Origin: an uncultured Rhodospirillales bacterium
GTDB lineage: Bacteria; Pseudomonadota; Alphaproteobacteria; Acetobacterales; Acetobacteraceae
Direction: 5' to 3'
Length of the DNA: 17,805 nucleotides
NCBI GenBank assembly: GCA_903904805.1
Contig: CAIVDX010000568.1
Span: forward strand, 1 to 17,805
Both the position numbers and the translations under genes were made by a program. Position 1 is the first letter of the stretch. Each line of letters opens with the position of its first letter. Shown here piece after piece: positions 7,922 to 15,350 of this stretch. The notes beneath the pieces are model-generated. The model was not told where the DNA came from and searched no databases. It worked only from the letters and a program-made list of their open reading frames with translations.

Positions 7922-8998
7922 ATGCTGACACGACGAATGACACTCGGCGCACTGGCCACTCCGGCCGTGTGGCGCCAGCTCAACGCGCAGGGCCTGAGGC
8001 CGACAAGCTTCAGCCTGTCCTGGCTGGCGGACGGCTATTCCGGCTATGCCTATGTGGCAAAGGCGCGGGGCTATTGGCGCGAGCGCGGGCTGGATGTCAG
8101 CATCACCCGGGGCCATGGCTCGGTGACCGCGGCGCAGGCGCTGGCAGCTGGCCATTTCGAATTCGGACTGTCGAATGCCACGGTTGTTCTGTTGCTGGCG
8201 GCGAAGGGACTGTATCTGCGGGCGCTGTCGATGATTTCCTATGAGACCTCGATGGGCGTGGCGTTCGCGGCCGATGCGCCAATCCATTCTCCTGCCGACC
8301 TGATTGGCAAGAAGGTTGGACAGGCGGTGAGTTCGTCAGACGCGGCATTCTTCAAGCCCTGGCTGGAGCAGAACAAGGTTGACGCTGATGGCGTGCAGAT
8401 CCTGGCGATGGATCCGCAGGTGCGCGATAAGGCGCTGCTGTCTGGCACCGTTGATGCCGTTACCGGCTTTGCCAGCTCCTATCTGGCGGCGTTGCTTGCG
8501 GCCGGCAAGCCGGTGCGGCAATTGCTGTATAGCCACACGGGCATGCCGATCTATGGTGATGCGACGCTGCTGACGCAGGAGGTTATGGCGGCTAAGGAGC
8601 CTTCGCTGTGCCAGGCTGTCGCAGACGGGCTGATGGCTGGCGTGCGGGCCTGCCTGCTTGAGCCGGATGCCGCACTTGCTGAGTTCACATCGCAGATTCC
8701 AGAATTGAAGCTGACGGCGAACGGAACGGAATTCGCTCGGCTCGGCATGGCGGTGCAGCGTTTCAATGTTCTGGCCGGTGAGATCGCACGCACAGCCGGT
8801 CTTGGTGTGACCGATACGGTGAAACTGGCCGACACCACGGCTCTGGTGCTGCGGTATCAGGCCGAGCCTGGTACTGCGATGCCAGATATCTCAAGAATCT
8901 TTCCCAACACCCATGCCGGCGCGATCAAACTGAGTGCGGCGGAATGGGCGAAGGCCGAGGCCAACACGGCATTTCTCAACCAGGCCATGGGCGCCTGA
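7922..8998 (+). CDS. ABC transporter substrate-binding protein, NitT/TauT (NMT1/THI5-like) family, copy 1
   Basis: A 358-residue periplasmic binding protein that should capture a small organic solute for an ABC importer. The N-terminus MLTRRMTLGALATPAVWRQL has a twin-arginine-like TRR motif and a short hydrophobic stretch. No lipobox Cys is present, so the protein is probably soluble. The fold pattern is that of the NMT1/SsuA-like family: FSLSWLADGYSGYAYVAKARGYW near the N-terminus, GLDVSITRGHGSVTAAQAL, FGLSNATVVL, and the hallmark HSPADLIGKKVGQAVSSSDA. A strong ribosome site (CGGAGGC) precedes ATG 7922. It is the first gene of the catabolic operon and a clear paralog of the product encoded at 13717-14808, the last gene. 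No permease or ATPase gene is nearby. NMT1-like proteins bind many ligands (pyrimidines, sulfonates, aromatic acids), so the ligand is open. Confidence 0.88.
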   Translation: MLTRRMTLGALATPAVWRQLNAQGLRPTSFSLSWLADGYSGYAYVAKARGYWRERGLDVSITRGHGSVTAAQALAAGHFEFGLSNATVVLLLAAKGLYLRALSMISYETSMGVAFAADAPIHSPADLIGKKVGQAVSSSDAAFFKPWLEQNKVDADGVQILAMDPQVRDKALLSGTVDAVTGFASSYLAALLAAGKPVRQLLYSHTGMPIYGDATLLTQEVMAAKEPSLCQAVADGLMAGVRACLLEPDAALAEFTSQIPELKLTANGTEFARLGMAVQRFNVLAGEIARTAGLGVTDTVKLADTTALVLRYQAEPGTAMPDISRIFPNTHAGAIKLSAAEWAKAEANTAFLNQAMGA

Positions 8999-9014
8999 AG
9001 GAGCCAATTCAGAC

Positions 9015-10343
9015 ATGTCGCGCTCACGCCTGATGCATCTCGCCGCCGATCTCTCGCATGTCCACACCGATTACCTGTGGTCATTGCCGGGCGAGTGGGA
9101 GAATTATTCCTATTATTCCGGTCCAGAATTCTACGAGGACATCACCCGCATTGCCGCGCGGGGCAAGATGGACATGCTGTTCTTCGGCGATTCCGGCGGA
9201 ACACCGGAGGATTATGGTGGTGATTTCCGCACCGCGGTGCGGCTGGGCACGCGCTGGCCGCGCCATGACATGGGGCCGATGATCCCGATCATGTCACGCG
9301 CGGCCAAGGGGATCGGTTTCGGCATCACCATGTCCACCACCTATCAGCATCCGTTCCATGTCGCGCGCGTGTTCAACGGGCTCGACCACGTCACCGGCGG
9401 GCGTATCGCCTGGAACGCGGTGACCTCGCGCTCGAAGAATGAGGCCGCAAACTACGGCTATTCGAAGATGGTCGAGCATGATGCGCGCTACGATCGCGCA
9501 CAGGAGCATTTAAAAGTCGCCTGCATGTTGTGGGAGTCGACCGAGCCGGACATGCTGAAGCTGGACAAACAGAATCAGGTGTTCGGCGATCCAGACAAGG
9601 TGCATGCGCTCAACTTCGAGGGCAAATACTATAATGTGCGTGGACCGCTGCCGGCATTGCCATCGCCGCAGGGACGGCCGGTGATCATCCAGGCAGGTCA
9701 GTCGGGCCCGGGGATGGATCTGGCGACCAGCTATGCCGACCTGCAGTTCAGCACACGGCGTACCATCGAGAGCATGAAGGCGCATCGCCAGAAGCTCGAT
9801 ACAATGCTGGTGGACAAGGGACGCAGCCCGCGCGATCTGGGCATCCTGTGGTCGGTTCGCATCCAGGTGGCCGAGAGTCTGGCGGATGCGAAGCGCAAGG
9901 AGCAGGCCTATCTCGATGCGATTCCGCCCGAGGCCGGGCTGATTGAATTGTCATCGATGTACGGCCTGGATTTCTCGACATTGCCGAAGGGGGCAAGGCT
10001 GATCGACGCGGCCGAGATGGTACGCGCGCAGAATGTGCATTGGGGCAGTTTCGAGGAGTTGCTGAAGACCACCGACCCGGCGTTGACCATCGAGGAGTTT
10101 GGTCGCCAGTTCGTCACCGATCGTATTCTGGTCGCGGCCGGCACGCCTGCGCAGATCGCCGACCGACTGGAGATGCTGCATGAGGAAACCGGTGCGAATG
10201 GCGGCTTCATGCTGGCGCGTGGCTTTTCCGCGCAGGGCAACATCCGTGAGTTTGTGGATTACGTTGTGCCCGAACTGCAGCGCCGAGGGCTAAGCCGCAA
10301 GGAGTATGCGGGCGACCGTCTGAAGGACAATCTGCTGGACTGA
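9015..10343 (+). CDS. Luciferase-like (LLM) flavin-dependent monooxygenase, NtaA/SnaA/DszA-like
   Basis: A 442-residue oxygenase of the bacterial-luciferase superfamily. These enzymes use reduced FMN and O2 to hydroxylate or cleave C-N, C-S or C-C bonds. The subgroup is shown by GGRIAWNAVTSRSKNEAANY, followed by EHDARYDRAQEHLKVACMLW, which is characteristic of NtaA (nitrilotriacetate), SnaA and DszA (dibenzothiophene sulfone) enzymes. Further family marks are YYNVRGPLPALPSPQGRPV and IIQAGQSGPGMDLATSYAD. Length is normal for the group. ATG 9015 is preferred because GAAGGAG (8997-9003) precedes it; a longer in-frame start at 8934 would run into the upstream gene. These enzymes need a separate NADH:FMN reductase, and none is encoded in the window. 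In this operon it may perform a ring-opening or N-dealkylating step, but the substrate is unknown. Confidence 0.9.
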   Translation: MSRSRLMHLAADLSHVHTDYLWSLPGEWENYSYYSGPEFYEDITRIAARGKMDMLFFGDSGGTPEDYGGDFRTAVRLGTRWPRHDMGPMIPIMSRAAKGIGFGITMSTTYQHPFHVARVFNGLDHVTGGRIAWNAVTSRSKNEAANYGYSKMVEHDARYDRAQEHLKVACMLWESTEPDMLKLDKQNQVFGDPDKVHALNFEGKYYNVRGPLPALPSPQGRPVIIQAGQSGPGMDLATSYADLQFSTRRTIESMKAHRQKLDTMLVDKGRSPRDLGILWSVRIQVAESLADAKRKEQAYLDAIPPEAGLIELSSMYGLDFSTLPKGARLIDAAEMVRAQNVHWGSFEELLKTTDPALTIEEFGRQFVTDRILVAAGTPAQIADRLEMLHEETGANGGFMLARGFSAQGNIREFVDYVVPELQRRGLSRKEYAGDRLKDNLLD

Positions 10344-10384
10344 GCAGGCTGGCCATCGGGAAAACTTCGCGGCAGACTGCAGTC

Positions 10385-11203
10385 ATGAACACACCATCCC
10401 CTCAACGCGTTGCCATCGCCGGTCTTGGTGCGATCGGCCGCGCGCTCGCCAAGCTTCTTGCCGGCGGCAAGATCCCTGGCCTCACTCTCTCGGCCGTTGC
10501 GGTGCGTGATGCTGTTGGAGCCCGTGACTGGCTGAACTCCATCGGTAGCGCGGTGCCGATACTGCCACTCGATGAGTTGCCCAATGAGGCTGATATTATT
10601 GTTGAGTGCGCGCCGGCCGCAATTTTCCGCCAGATTGCGGAGCCTACACTTGAGGCGGGCAAGAAATTGGTGATCCTCTCGGTTGGCGCGCTGCTGGCGC
10701 ATGAGGATCTGATCGAGTTGGCCAGGCGTACCGGCGGGCGCATTATTGTTCCCTCCGGCGCTCTGCTGGGGCTTGATGCGGTCTCCGCCGCGGCTGAGTG
10801 CACCATCCACTCGGTGCGGATGATCACGCGCAAGCCAGTGAAAGGCCTGCTGGGCGCTCCATTTTTGGAGGAGCGTGGGATCGATATCAGCCGGATCAAT
10901 GCGCCGATGAAAATTTTCGAGGGCAGCGCGCGGGAGGCGGCGATCGGCTTTCCCGCTAATCTGAATGTCGCCGTGGCGCTCTCGCTCGCCGGCATTGGGC
11001 CGGATCGTACCACGCTGGAGATCTGGGCGGACCCGGCGCTGGAGCGCAACACGCATAAGATTATTGTCGATTCCGACAGTGCGAGCTTCGAGATGTCGAT
11101 CGCCAACATCCCGAGCGAGAATCCGAAGACTGGTCGCATCACCGCCCTGTCAGTGATTGCCTGTCTGCGGCGGATGGGTGCGCCACTGGCCGTCGGTGGC
11201 TGA
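10385..11203 (+). CDS. Aspartate dehydrogenase-family (DUF108) NAD(P)-dependent enzyme
   Basis: A 272-residue oxidoreductase resembling L-aspartate dehydrogenase, which converts aspartate to iminoaspartate/oxaloacetate plus ammonia, or runs in reverse. The N-terminal Rossmann motif GLGAIG is at 13-18. The central part contains LSVGALLAHEDLIELARRTG and IIVPSGALLGLDAVSAA, family landmarks that include the Gly/Ser substrate-binding loop. The C-terminal domain contains RNTHKIIVDSDSASFEMSI with His224, the probable catalytic His, then SENPKTGRITALSVIACLRR. Length fits the family. The 41-bp upstream gap has no convincing ribosome site; a perfect palindrome GACTGCAGTC (10375-10384) touches the ATG. 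The next gene starts one base after the stop codon. In this catabolic setting it may act on an amino-acid-like breakdown product or release ammonia, rather than feed NAD biosynthesis (inference); no nadA or nadC is nearby. Confidence 0.87.
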   Translation: MNTPSPQRVAIAGLGAIGRALAKLLAGGKIPGLTLSAVAVRDAVGARDWLNSIGSAVPILPLDELPNEADIIVECAPAAIFRQIAEPTLEAGKKLVILSVGALLAHEDLIELARRTGGRIIVPSGALLGLDAVSAAAECTIHSVRMITRKPVKGLLGAPFLEERGIDISRINAPMKIFEGSAREAAIGFPANLNVAVALSLAGIGPDRTTLEIWADPALERNTHKIIVDSDSASFEMSIANIPSENPKTGRITALSVIACLRRMGAPLAVGG

Positions 11204-11204
11204 G

Positions 11205-11990
11205 ATGGCCGCCGTGCGCAGCGAGGATGTGGAATATCTCGTCCATGAGTCTGGTCCGCTGCTGGCGCGCATTTATCATCCTGTCTCGACGCCCGCGATG
11301 GCGGTCATCGATATCCATGGCGGCACCTGGACGCGTGAGAGTCGACTCACCAACGCGGTGATCGATACCGCGCTTGCCGAGGCTGGGTTTTTGGTAATGG
11401 CGCCGGATTTTCGAATGCCGCCGATCGCACGCTATCCGGAGCCGGTGGCAGATATCCACGCGGCGATCCGTTGGTTGAGCGCGATGAGTGGGCTGCCGGT
11501 GTGCGGCGTCGGTACCTCCAGTGGCGGTCACCAGCTGATGTTGGCGGCGATGCGGCCGGAGGATGCGCGCTATTCCGCACTCCCGCAGCCTGGAAGCGCG
11601 CTGTTGGCGTCGGTGGCGCTGGGCTGGGCAGTCTTTGATCCTCTGGCCCGGTATCGATACGCGCATGCCCAAGCGATGGACAAGCACATCGCGGCGCATG
11701 ATGCCTACTGGCCTGACGAGGCAGCGATGGCCGAGGGTAATCCCACGCAGATCCTGCAACGCGGCGAGGCGGTGCGGTTGCCGCCGGCGCTGATCCTGCA
11801 GGGCACCGCCGATGTGATCCTGACGCCGACAATGGCGGATGATTTCGCCACTGCCTATAGGGCACGCGGCGGGCATGTGACGCTGCGGCATTTCGCGGAC
11901 CAGCCGCACACGTTCATCACCAAGCATCCCGAGCGCGCCGAGGCACGGCAGGCGATCGAGGCGATTATTGAGCATTTTCGCGCCGCCTGA
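11205..11990 (+). CDS. Alpha/beta hydrolase (HGG-motif esterase/amidase-like)
   Basis: A 261-residue alpha/beta-hydrolase-fold enzyme with a complete apparent catalytic set. The oxyanion-hole motif HGG is at 38-40 (VIDIHGGTW). The nucleophile Ser105 lies in GTSSG (103-107). Asp203 is in LQGTADVILTP and His235 in FADQPHTF. The HGG box places it with the hormone-sensitive-lipase/arylformamidase-like branch rather than the meta-cleavage C-C hydrolases. It probably hydrolyses an ester, lactone or amide intermediate made by the neighbouring oxygenases. ATG 11205 lies immediately after the stop of the dehydrogenase gene, with GGTGG just upstream. A longer in-frame start at 11157 would overlap that gene by 47 bases and adds residues with no family match. 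No signal peptide, so cytoplasmic. The exact substrate is unknown. Confidence 0.87.
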   Translation: MAAVRSEDVEYLVHESGPLLARIYHPVSTPAMAVIDIHGGTWTRESRLTNAVIDTALAEAGFLVMAPDFRMPPIARYPEPVADIHAAIRWLSAMSGLPVCGVGTSSGGHQLMLAAMRPEDARYSALPQPGSALLASVALGWAVFDPLARYRYAHAQAMDKHIAAHDAYWPDEAAMAEGNPTQILQRGEAVRLPPALILQGTADVILTPTMADDFATAYRARGGHVTLRHFADQPHTFITKHPERAEARQAIEAIIEHFRAA

Positions 11991-12003
11991 TCGCGCTACC
12001 CGA

Positions 12004-12015
12004 GGCGCGCGCGCC
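12004..12015. repeat. Perfect 12-bp palindrome
   Basis: GGCGCGCGCGCC reads the same on both strands and lies 13 bases after the hydrolase stop. It could form a short GC stem acting as a weak transcription end, or be chance in GC-rich DNA. No T-run follows. Confidence 0.3.
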
Positions 12016-12052
12016 GGCGGTATGATATTTGCTGCGGATTGCGACAAACTGC

Positions 12053-12081
12053 TTGCGGGTCGGATGATCCGCGCCAGATAG
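12053..12081 (+). promoter_or_regulatory. Possible internal promoter with operator-like palindrome
   Basis: A TTGCGG hexamer (12053-12058) and AGATAG (12076-12081) are spaced 17 bases apart, a loose match to a housekeeping promoter. The spacer contains CGGATgATCCG (12061-12071), a perfect inverted repeat around one base, in the position expected for a repressor operator. The 118-bp gap here is the largest inside the + strand catabolic operon, so a second promoter for the last three genes is plausible. The -10 match is weak and the call is tentative. Confidence 0.25.
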
Positions 12082-12108
12082 GCTTTGTATTCATCGGAGG
12101 AGTTCACC

Positions 12109-12510
12109 ATGTCATCCAAGCTGCGTCACATCGCCCTGCTGGTTCCTGATCCCGAGGCGGCGGCGACCTTCTTTGAGAATGCTTTCGGCTTCCACCGTGC
12201 GGGCAACGCCCGGCGCGGCATTTATATGAGCGATGGCACGATGAATGTCGCGCTGCTCAAGGTGGATGAAAATGATCCGAAAGAGCGGATTGGCATTTAT
12301 CATTTCGGCATGTGGGTTGATGACCTGCCGGAGGCCGAGGCGCAGGTTCAGGCGGCAGGCGGCAGCTATCTGGCGGGTCGCCCGACCTCACCGAACTCGT
12401 TCTACGAATGCAAATATAAGGACCCACTCGGTATTGTGTTTGACCTCACACATAACGGTTGGGCCGGTGCGGTGAAGGAAGTGGTTCCGGCTGAGAAAGA
12501 GTCCGTCTGA
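12109..12510 (+). CDS. VOC-superfamily (glyoxalase/dioxygenase-like) protein
   Basis: A 133-residue single-unit VOC protein with two beta-alpha-beta-beta-beta modules. Module one begins LRHIALLVPDPEAAATFFEN, with His7 at the usual first metal position. Module two begins IYHFGMWVDDLPEAEAQVQA, with His65. The end, DPLGIVFDLTHNGW, places Asp112 where a metal-binding Glu usually sits. A His/His/Asp metal site is therefore possible. VOC enzymes include isomerases, lyases, epimerases and ring-cleavage dioxygenases, so the reaction cannot be fixed. ATG 12109 has GGAGG at 12096-12100. The next gene starts one base after its stop. It is a clear paralog of the VOC gene at the right edge of the window (17390-17805), sharing VPDPEAAA, HFGMWV-DL and the C-terminal GW-GA pattern. 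Confidence 0.85.
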   Translation: MSSKLRHIALLVPDPEAAATFFENAFGFHRAGNARRGIYMSDGTMNVALLKVDENDPKERIGIYHFGMWVDDLPEAEAQVQAAGGSYLAGRPTSPNSFYECKYKDPLGIVFDLTHNGWAGAVKEVVPAEKESV

Positions 12511-12511
12511 C

Positions 12512-13720
12512 ATGCAGGACGTTCTGGTCGTTGGTGCGGGCCCGGTGGGCCTGTGCCTGTCGCTCGCGTTGGCGCAGGCAGGGGTGTCGGTCACGCTGAT
12601 CGAGACGCTGGGTGATGATAATTTTCTCGACCAGGTGCCGCGTGCGGGCACCAATCATCCGGCCACGCTGGAGATGTATGATCGGCTGGGCTTGTATCCC
12701 GAGTTGGAAAAACGCGGCTTCATCGCGCCGAAATTTCAATATTGGGATCGCCCGACGCAGACGATGGTCGCGGAATTCGATCACGCGCTGCTCGGAAATG
12801 ACACGAAGTTTCCCTATGTGCTGCAATGTGAGCGCATCAAGATTGTGGAGGTCGCGCTTGCGGTGGCTAAGCAGACGCCGCTGATCGATCTGCATATGCG
12901 CACCACTCTGGATGGCTTTGTGCAGCATGGTGATCGCATCGTGGCGACCGCCCATACGGAGGATGGCGACGAGGTGCAGTTCACCGCGCGCTATATCGTC
13001 GGAACCGAGGGCGCGCGCAGCATCGTGCGCAAGGAGCTCGATATCGAGTTTGAGGGCTTCACTTACCCCGATCGTACCTTGAACATCGAGGTGGCCTATG
13101 ATTTCCGCTCCCATGGCTATGAGGATCGCAACTACATTTCAGACCCGGTGGAATGGTCGAACTTGTTTCGCTGGATCGGCCCGCCGGAGCGCTGGCGGGT
13201 GCATTTTCCGACCGATCCGAATGACGATCCAGATGTGATCTGCAGCCCCGAAGCACTGCAGGCGAGGATGCAAAACTTCCTGCCAAATCCACGTGACTAC
13301 ACGATACTTGGCAGCAACCTCTACACGGTTCATCAGCGCGTTGCGGCAAAGTTCCGTGGTGGCCGCGCGTTGCTGGCCGGGGACTCCGCGCATGTGAACA
13401 GCCCGATCGGTGGTATGGGGCTGAATTCCGGCGTGCATGACGCGATCAATCTGGCCGACAAGTTGATTGCCATTCTGCATGAAGGGGCCGATGAGGCGCT
13501 GCTTGATCGTTATGACCGGCAGCGTCGGCACATCGCGATTCAGCATACCCAGGCGCAAACCATCCGCAACAAGCGTGCATTGGCCGAGAAGGATCCCGAG
13601 ATCCGCAAGAGGAACCAGGATGAGCTTCGCCGCAATGCGGAAGATCCTGCACGTGCGCGGGCTTTCCTGCGCCGCACATCACTGCTCGACAGCATTGCCG
13701 AGGCGGAGTCCATCACATGA
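12512..13720 (+). CDS. FAD-dependent aromatic-ring monooxygenase (UbiH/PheA/TfdB-type)
   Basis: A 402-residue group A flavoprotein hydroxylase. These enzymes use NAD(P)H, FAD and O2 to add a hydroxyl group to a phenolic or heteroaromatic ring. The dinucleotide motif VVGAGPVG is at 6-13. The second motif reads GTEGARSIVR (164-173), with Glu166 in place of the usual Asp of the DG motif. The FAD-ribityl GD motif is LLAGDSAHVNSPIGGMGLN (Asp291) and continues GVHDAINLADKL. The C-terminal thioredoxin-like domain of PheA/TfdB enzymes is absent, so the architecture resembles shorter hydroxylases such as NicC- or MhpA-like proteins. ATG 12512 follows the VOC stop by one base, and the stop overlaps the next gene's start as ATGA. 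It is probably the ring-activating step of the pathway; substrate unknown. Confidence 0.9.
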   Translation: MQDVLVVGAGPVGLCLSLALAQAGVSVTLIETLGDDNFLDQVPRAGTNHPATLEMYDRLGLYPELEKRGFIAPKFQYWDRPTQTMVAEFDHALLGNDTKFPYVLQCERIKIVEVALAVAKQTPLIDLHMRTTLDGFVQHGDRIVATAHTEDGDEVQFTARYIVGTEGARSIVRKELDIEFEGFTYPDRTLNIEVAYDFRSHGYEDRNYISDPVEWSNLFRWIGPPERWRVHFPTDPNDDPDVICSPEALQARMQNFLPNPRDYTILGSNLYTVHQRVAAKFRGGRALLAGDSAHVNSPIGGMGLNSGVHDAINLADKLIAILHEGADEALLDRYDRQRRHIAIQHTQAQTIRNKRALAEKDPEIRKRNQDELRRNAEDPARARAFLRRTSLLDSIAEAESIT

Positions 13721-14808
13721 GTGTATTACACCTGACACGTCGCGCCGCAGTCGGTGGGGCTCTCGCGATGCCCGCTCTGCGGAGCAGGTTGAACGCGCAG
13801 GGGTTGGAGAAGGTCACCTTCACCTTGTCCTGGCTGCCGGAGGGATTTTTCGCCTATGTGTTTGCCGCTCACGCCAATGGGTATTGGAAGCAGCGCGGAC
13901 TTGATGTCGCGATCTCGCGTGGCAACGGCTCCATTCCAGCTGCGCAGGCGGTTGTGAACGGGCAGTATGATTTCGGAATCTCGAACGCGTCGGTGGTGAT
14001 CCAGTTGGCGACGCAGAAGGTCGCGCTGCGGTCGTTGGCGTTGATGGATTATGATCCCGCGATGGGTGTGGCCGTGCGAGCGGATTCTCCGATTAAATCC
14101 CCAAGGGATCTGGCCGGAAAGACGGTCGCACAGACACTGGCGTCAAGCGATGCTGCCTATTTCGCACCGTTTTGCGCGGCCAACGGCGTGGATCTCAAGG
14201 GGATCAATCTGCTGAATATGGATGCGCGGGTGCGCAATCAGGCTTTGGTGGAAAAGCAGGTTGACGCGATCACTGGATTTGCCAGCTCGATGCTGTCCAC
14301 CATCAAATCCGGTGGCACCGATATTCGCTTGATGCTGTATAGCGAGTTCGGCATTCCCATGTATGGTGACATTGCGCTGCTGACGCAGCCGCCGCGCGCT
14401 GATGCGCGGCCTGATCTGTGCCAGGCGATGACAGATGGGATGATGGAGGGGGTGAAATTCGCCGTTACCCAGATTGACGAGACGCTGAAGCTGTTCTTGT
14501 CGGAGGTCGCGGAAGCGAAGCTGATGCGCAACGGGCCGGAATTTGTCCGGCTGGGGATGGCGGTGCATCGTTGGAATCTGTTGTCCAGCACCGACCCGAA
14601 AACACAGGGGCTGGGTTGGGCTGATCCGGCGAAAATCGCGCATTTGGCCGAGACTGTGTTGAAGTATCAAGCGCCGGCCGGCACGCCGATGCCTGACACC
14701 GCCGCAATTTTCTCCAACCGGTTTGCCGGGCGGGTGAGGATGAGCGATGCCGAGTGGAGCGCCACCGCAGCCGCGACTGAGTTCGTGCGCAGTTCGCTGC
14801 GGGCCTAA
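13717..14808 (+). CDS. ABC transporter substrate-binding protein, NitT/TauT (NMT1/THI5-like) family, copy 2
   Basis: A 363-residue periplasmic binding protein, close in sequence to the product of 7922-8998 along its full length (about half identical by eye). The N-terminus LTRRAAVGGALAMPALRS is a good twin-arginine-type signal; no lipobox is seen. Family landmarks include FTLSWLPEGFFAYVFAAHAN, GLDVAISRGNGSIPAAQAV, FGISNASVVI and KSPRDLAGKTVAQTLASSDA. Both copies share SSDAA, DAVTGFASS or DAITGFASS, and YGD-ALLTQ. GGAG (13705-13708) precedes ATG 13717, which overlaps the hydroxylase stop. It is the final gene of the + strand operon. The ligand pocket may differ from copy 1, since residues after SW (LADGYSGY versus LPEGFFAY) have diverged. 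The stop codon overlaps that of the convergent VOC gene. Confidence 0.88.
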   Translation: MSVLHLTRRAAVGGALAMPALRSRLNAQGLEKVTFTLSWLPEGFFAYVFAAHANGYWKQRGLDVAISRGNGSIPAAQAVVNGQYDFGISNASVVIQLATQKVALRSLALMDYDPAMGVAVRADSPIKSPRDLAGKTVAQTLASSDAAYFAPFCAANGVDLKGINLLNMDARVRNQALVEKQVDAITGFASSMLSTIKSGGTDIRLMLYSEFGIPMYGDIALLTQPPRADARPDLCQAMTDGMMEGVKFAVTQIDETLKLFLSEVAEAKLMRNGPEFVRLGMAVHRWNLLSSTDPKTQGLGWADPAKIAHLAETVLKYQAPAGTPMPDTAAIFSNRFAGRVRMSDAEWSATAAATEFVRSSLRA

Positions 14809-15350
14809 CCGCCGGATTTTTCCTTCACCACAGCGGGTGGAGGTGGGACGACAAAGCGGGCGAAGCGCCAGCGGTCGAAGGACTCGACATTGCGTTCCCA
14901 CACGCGTGGCTCGTGCGCGATGTCGGCGGGGATCTGGTCCATCTCGGCGTAGATCTCGACATTGTTGCCGTCGGGATCCTTGAAGACCAGAAACAGATTC
15001 GCGCCTGGCCCGTGCTTGCCGATGCCGCGTACGATGGGAATGTTGAGGGCCTGGAGGAATTTGGCAGCCTCTTCCATCGCTTCTATGCCATCCACCAGGT
15101 AGGAAAAATGTTCCATTCCGGGGCGGGAATAGCGCGGGAGGTCGTTGATCTCCTCGGAATCCCTGGGGATCTGGAACAGCGCGAGATCGTGGTGATCCTC
15201 GCCGGCGCGCATGAACACCATCTCGTCTGAAATCCAGTCGGAAACCTTCAGGCCGAGGATTTCGGTGTAGAATGCAACGGATTCGTGGATGTCGCGCACC
15301 GCGAGCACGAGGTGGCCGAGTTTGCGGGGGCGAATGGCGGACTGGCTCAT
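14805..15350 (-). CDS. Single-domain extradiol-dioxygenase-like VOC protein
   Basis: A 181-residue VOC protein resembling the catalytic domain of type I extradiol ring-cleavage dioxygenases. The metal ligands are in place: His13 (LGHLVLAV), His81 (MEHFSYLV) and Glu132 (NNVEIYAEM). His53-His54 in EDHHDLALF match the acid/base His of that family, and GIGKHGPGANLFLVFKDPDG (109-128) matches its substrate-loop region. Classical enzymes have two such units (about 290-310 residues); this one has a single unit plus a roughly 45-residue tail (RVWERNVESFDRW and a Pro run). It may cleave a catechol-like ring made by the FAD hydroxylase, or be a non-oxygenase VOC enzyme. ATG 15350 has a strong upstream GGAGGA (minus strand) and overlaps the MFS stop as ATGA. 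Its stop overlaps the convergent binding-protein stop by four bases (14805-14808). Confidence 0.85.
   Translation of the reverse strand: MSQSAIRPRKLGHLVLAVRDIHESVAFYTEILGLKVSDWISDEMVFMRAGEDHHDLALFQIPRDSEEINDLPRYSRPGMEHFSYLVDGIEAMEEAAKFLQALNIPIVRGIGKHGPGANLFLVFKDPDGNNVEIYAEMDQIPADIAHEPRVWERNVESFDRWRFARFVVPPPPAVVKEKSGG

Noticed and set aside
11205..11990. Identification of the hydrolase as NicD (N-formylmaleamate deformylase)
   Set aside because: It has an HGG oxyanion motif and a GTSSG nucleophile elbow, which points to the HSL/arylformamidase-like branch; no NicX, NicF or NicE partner is visible.
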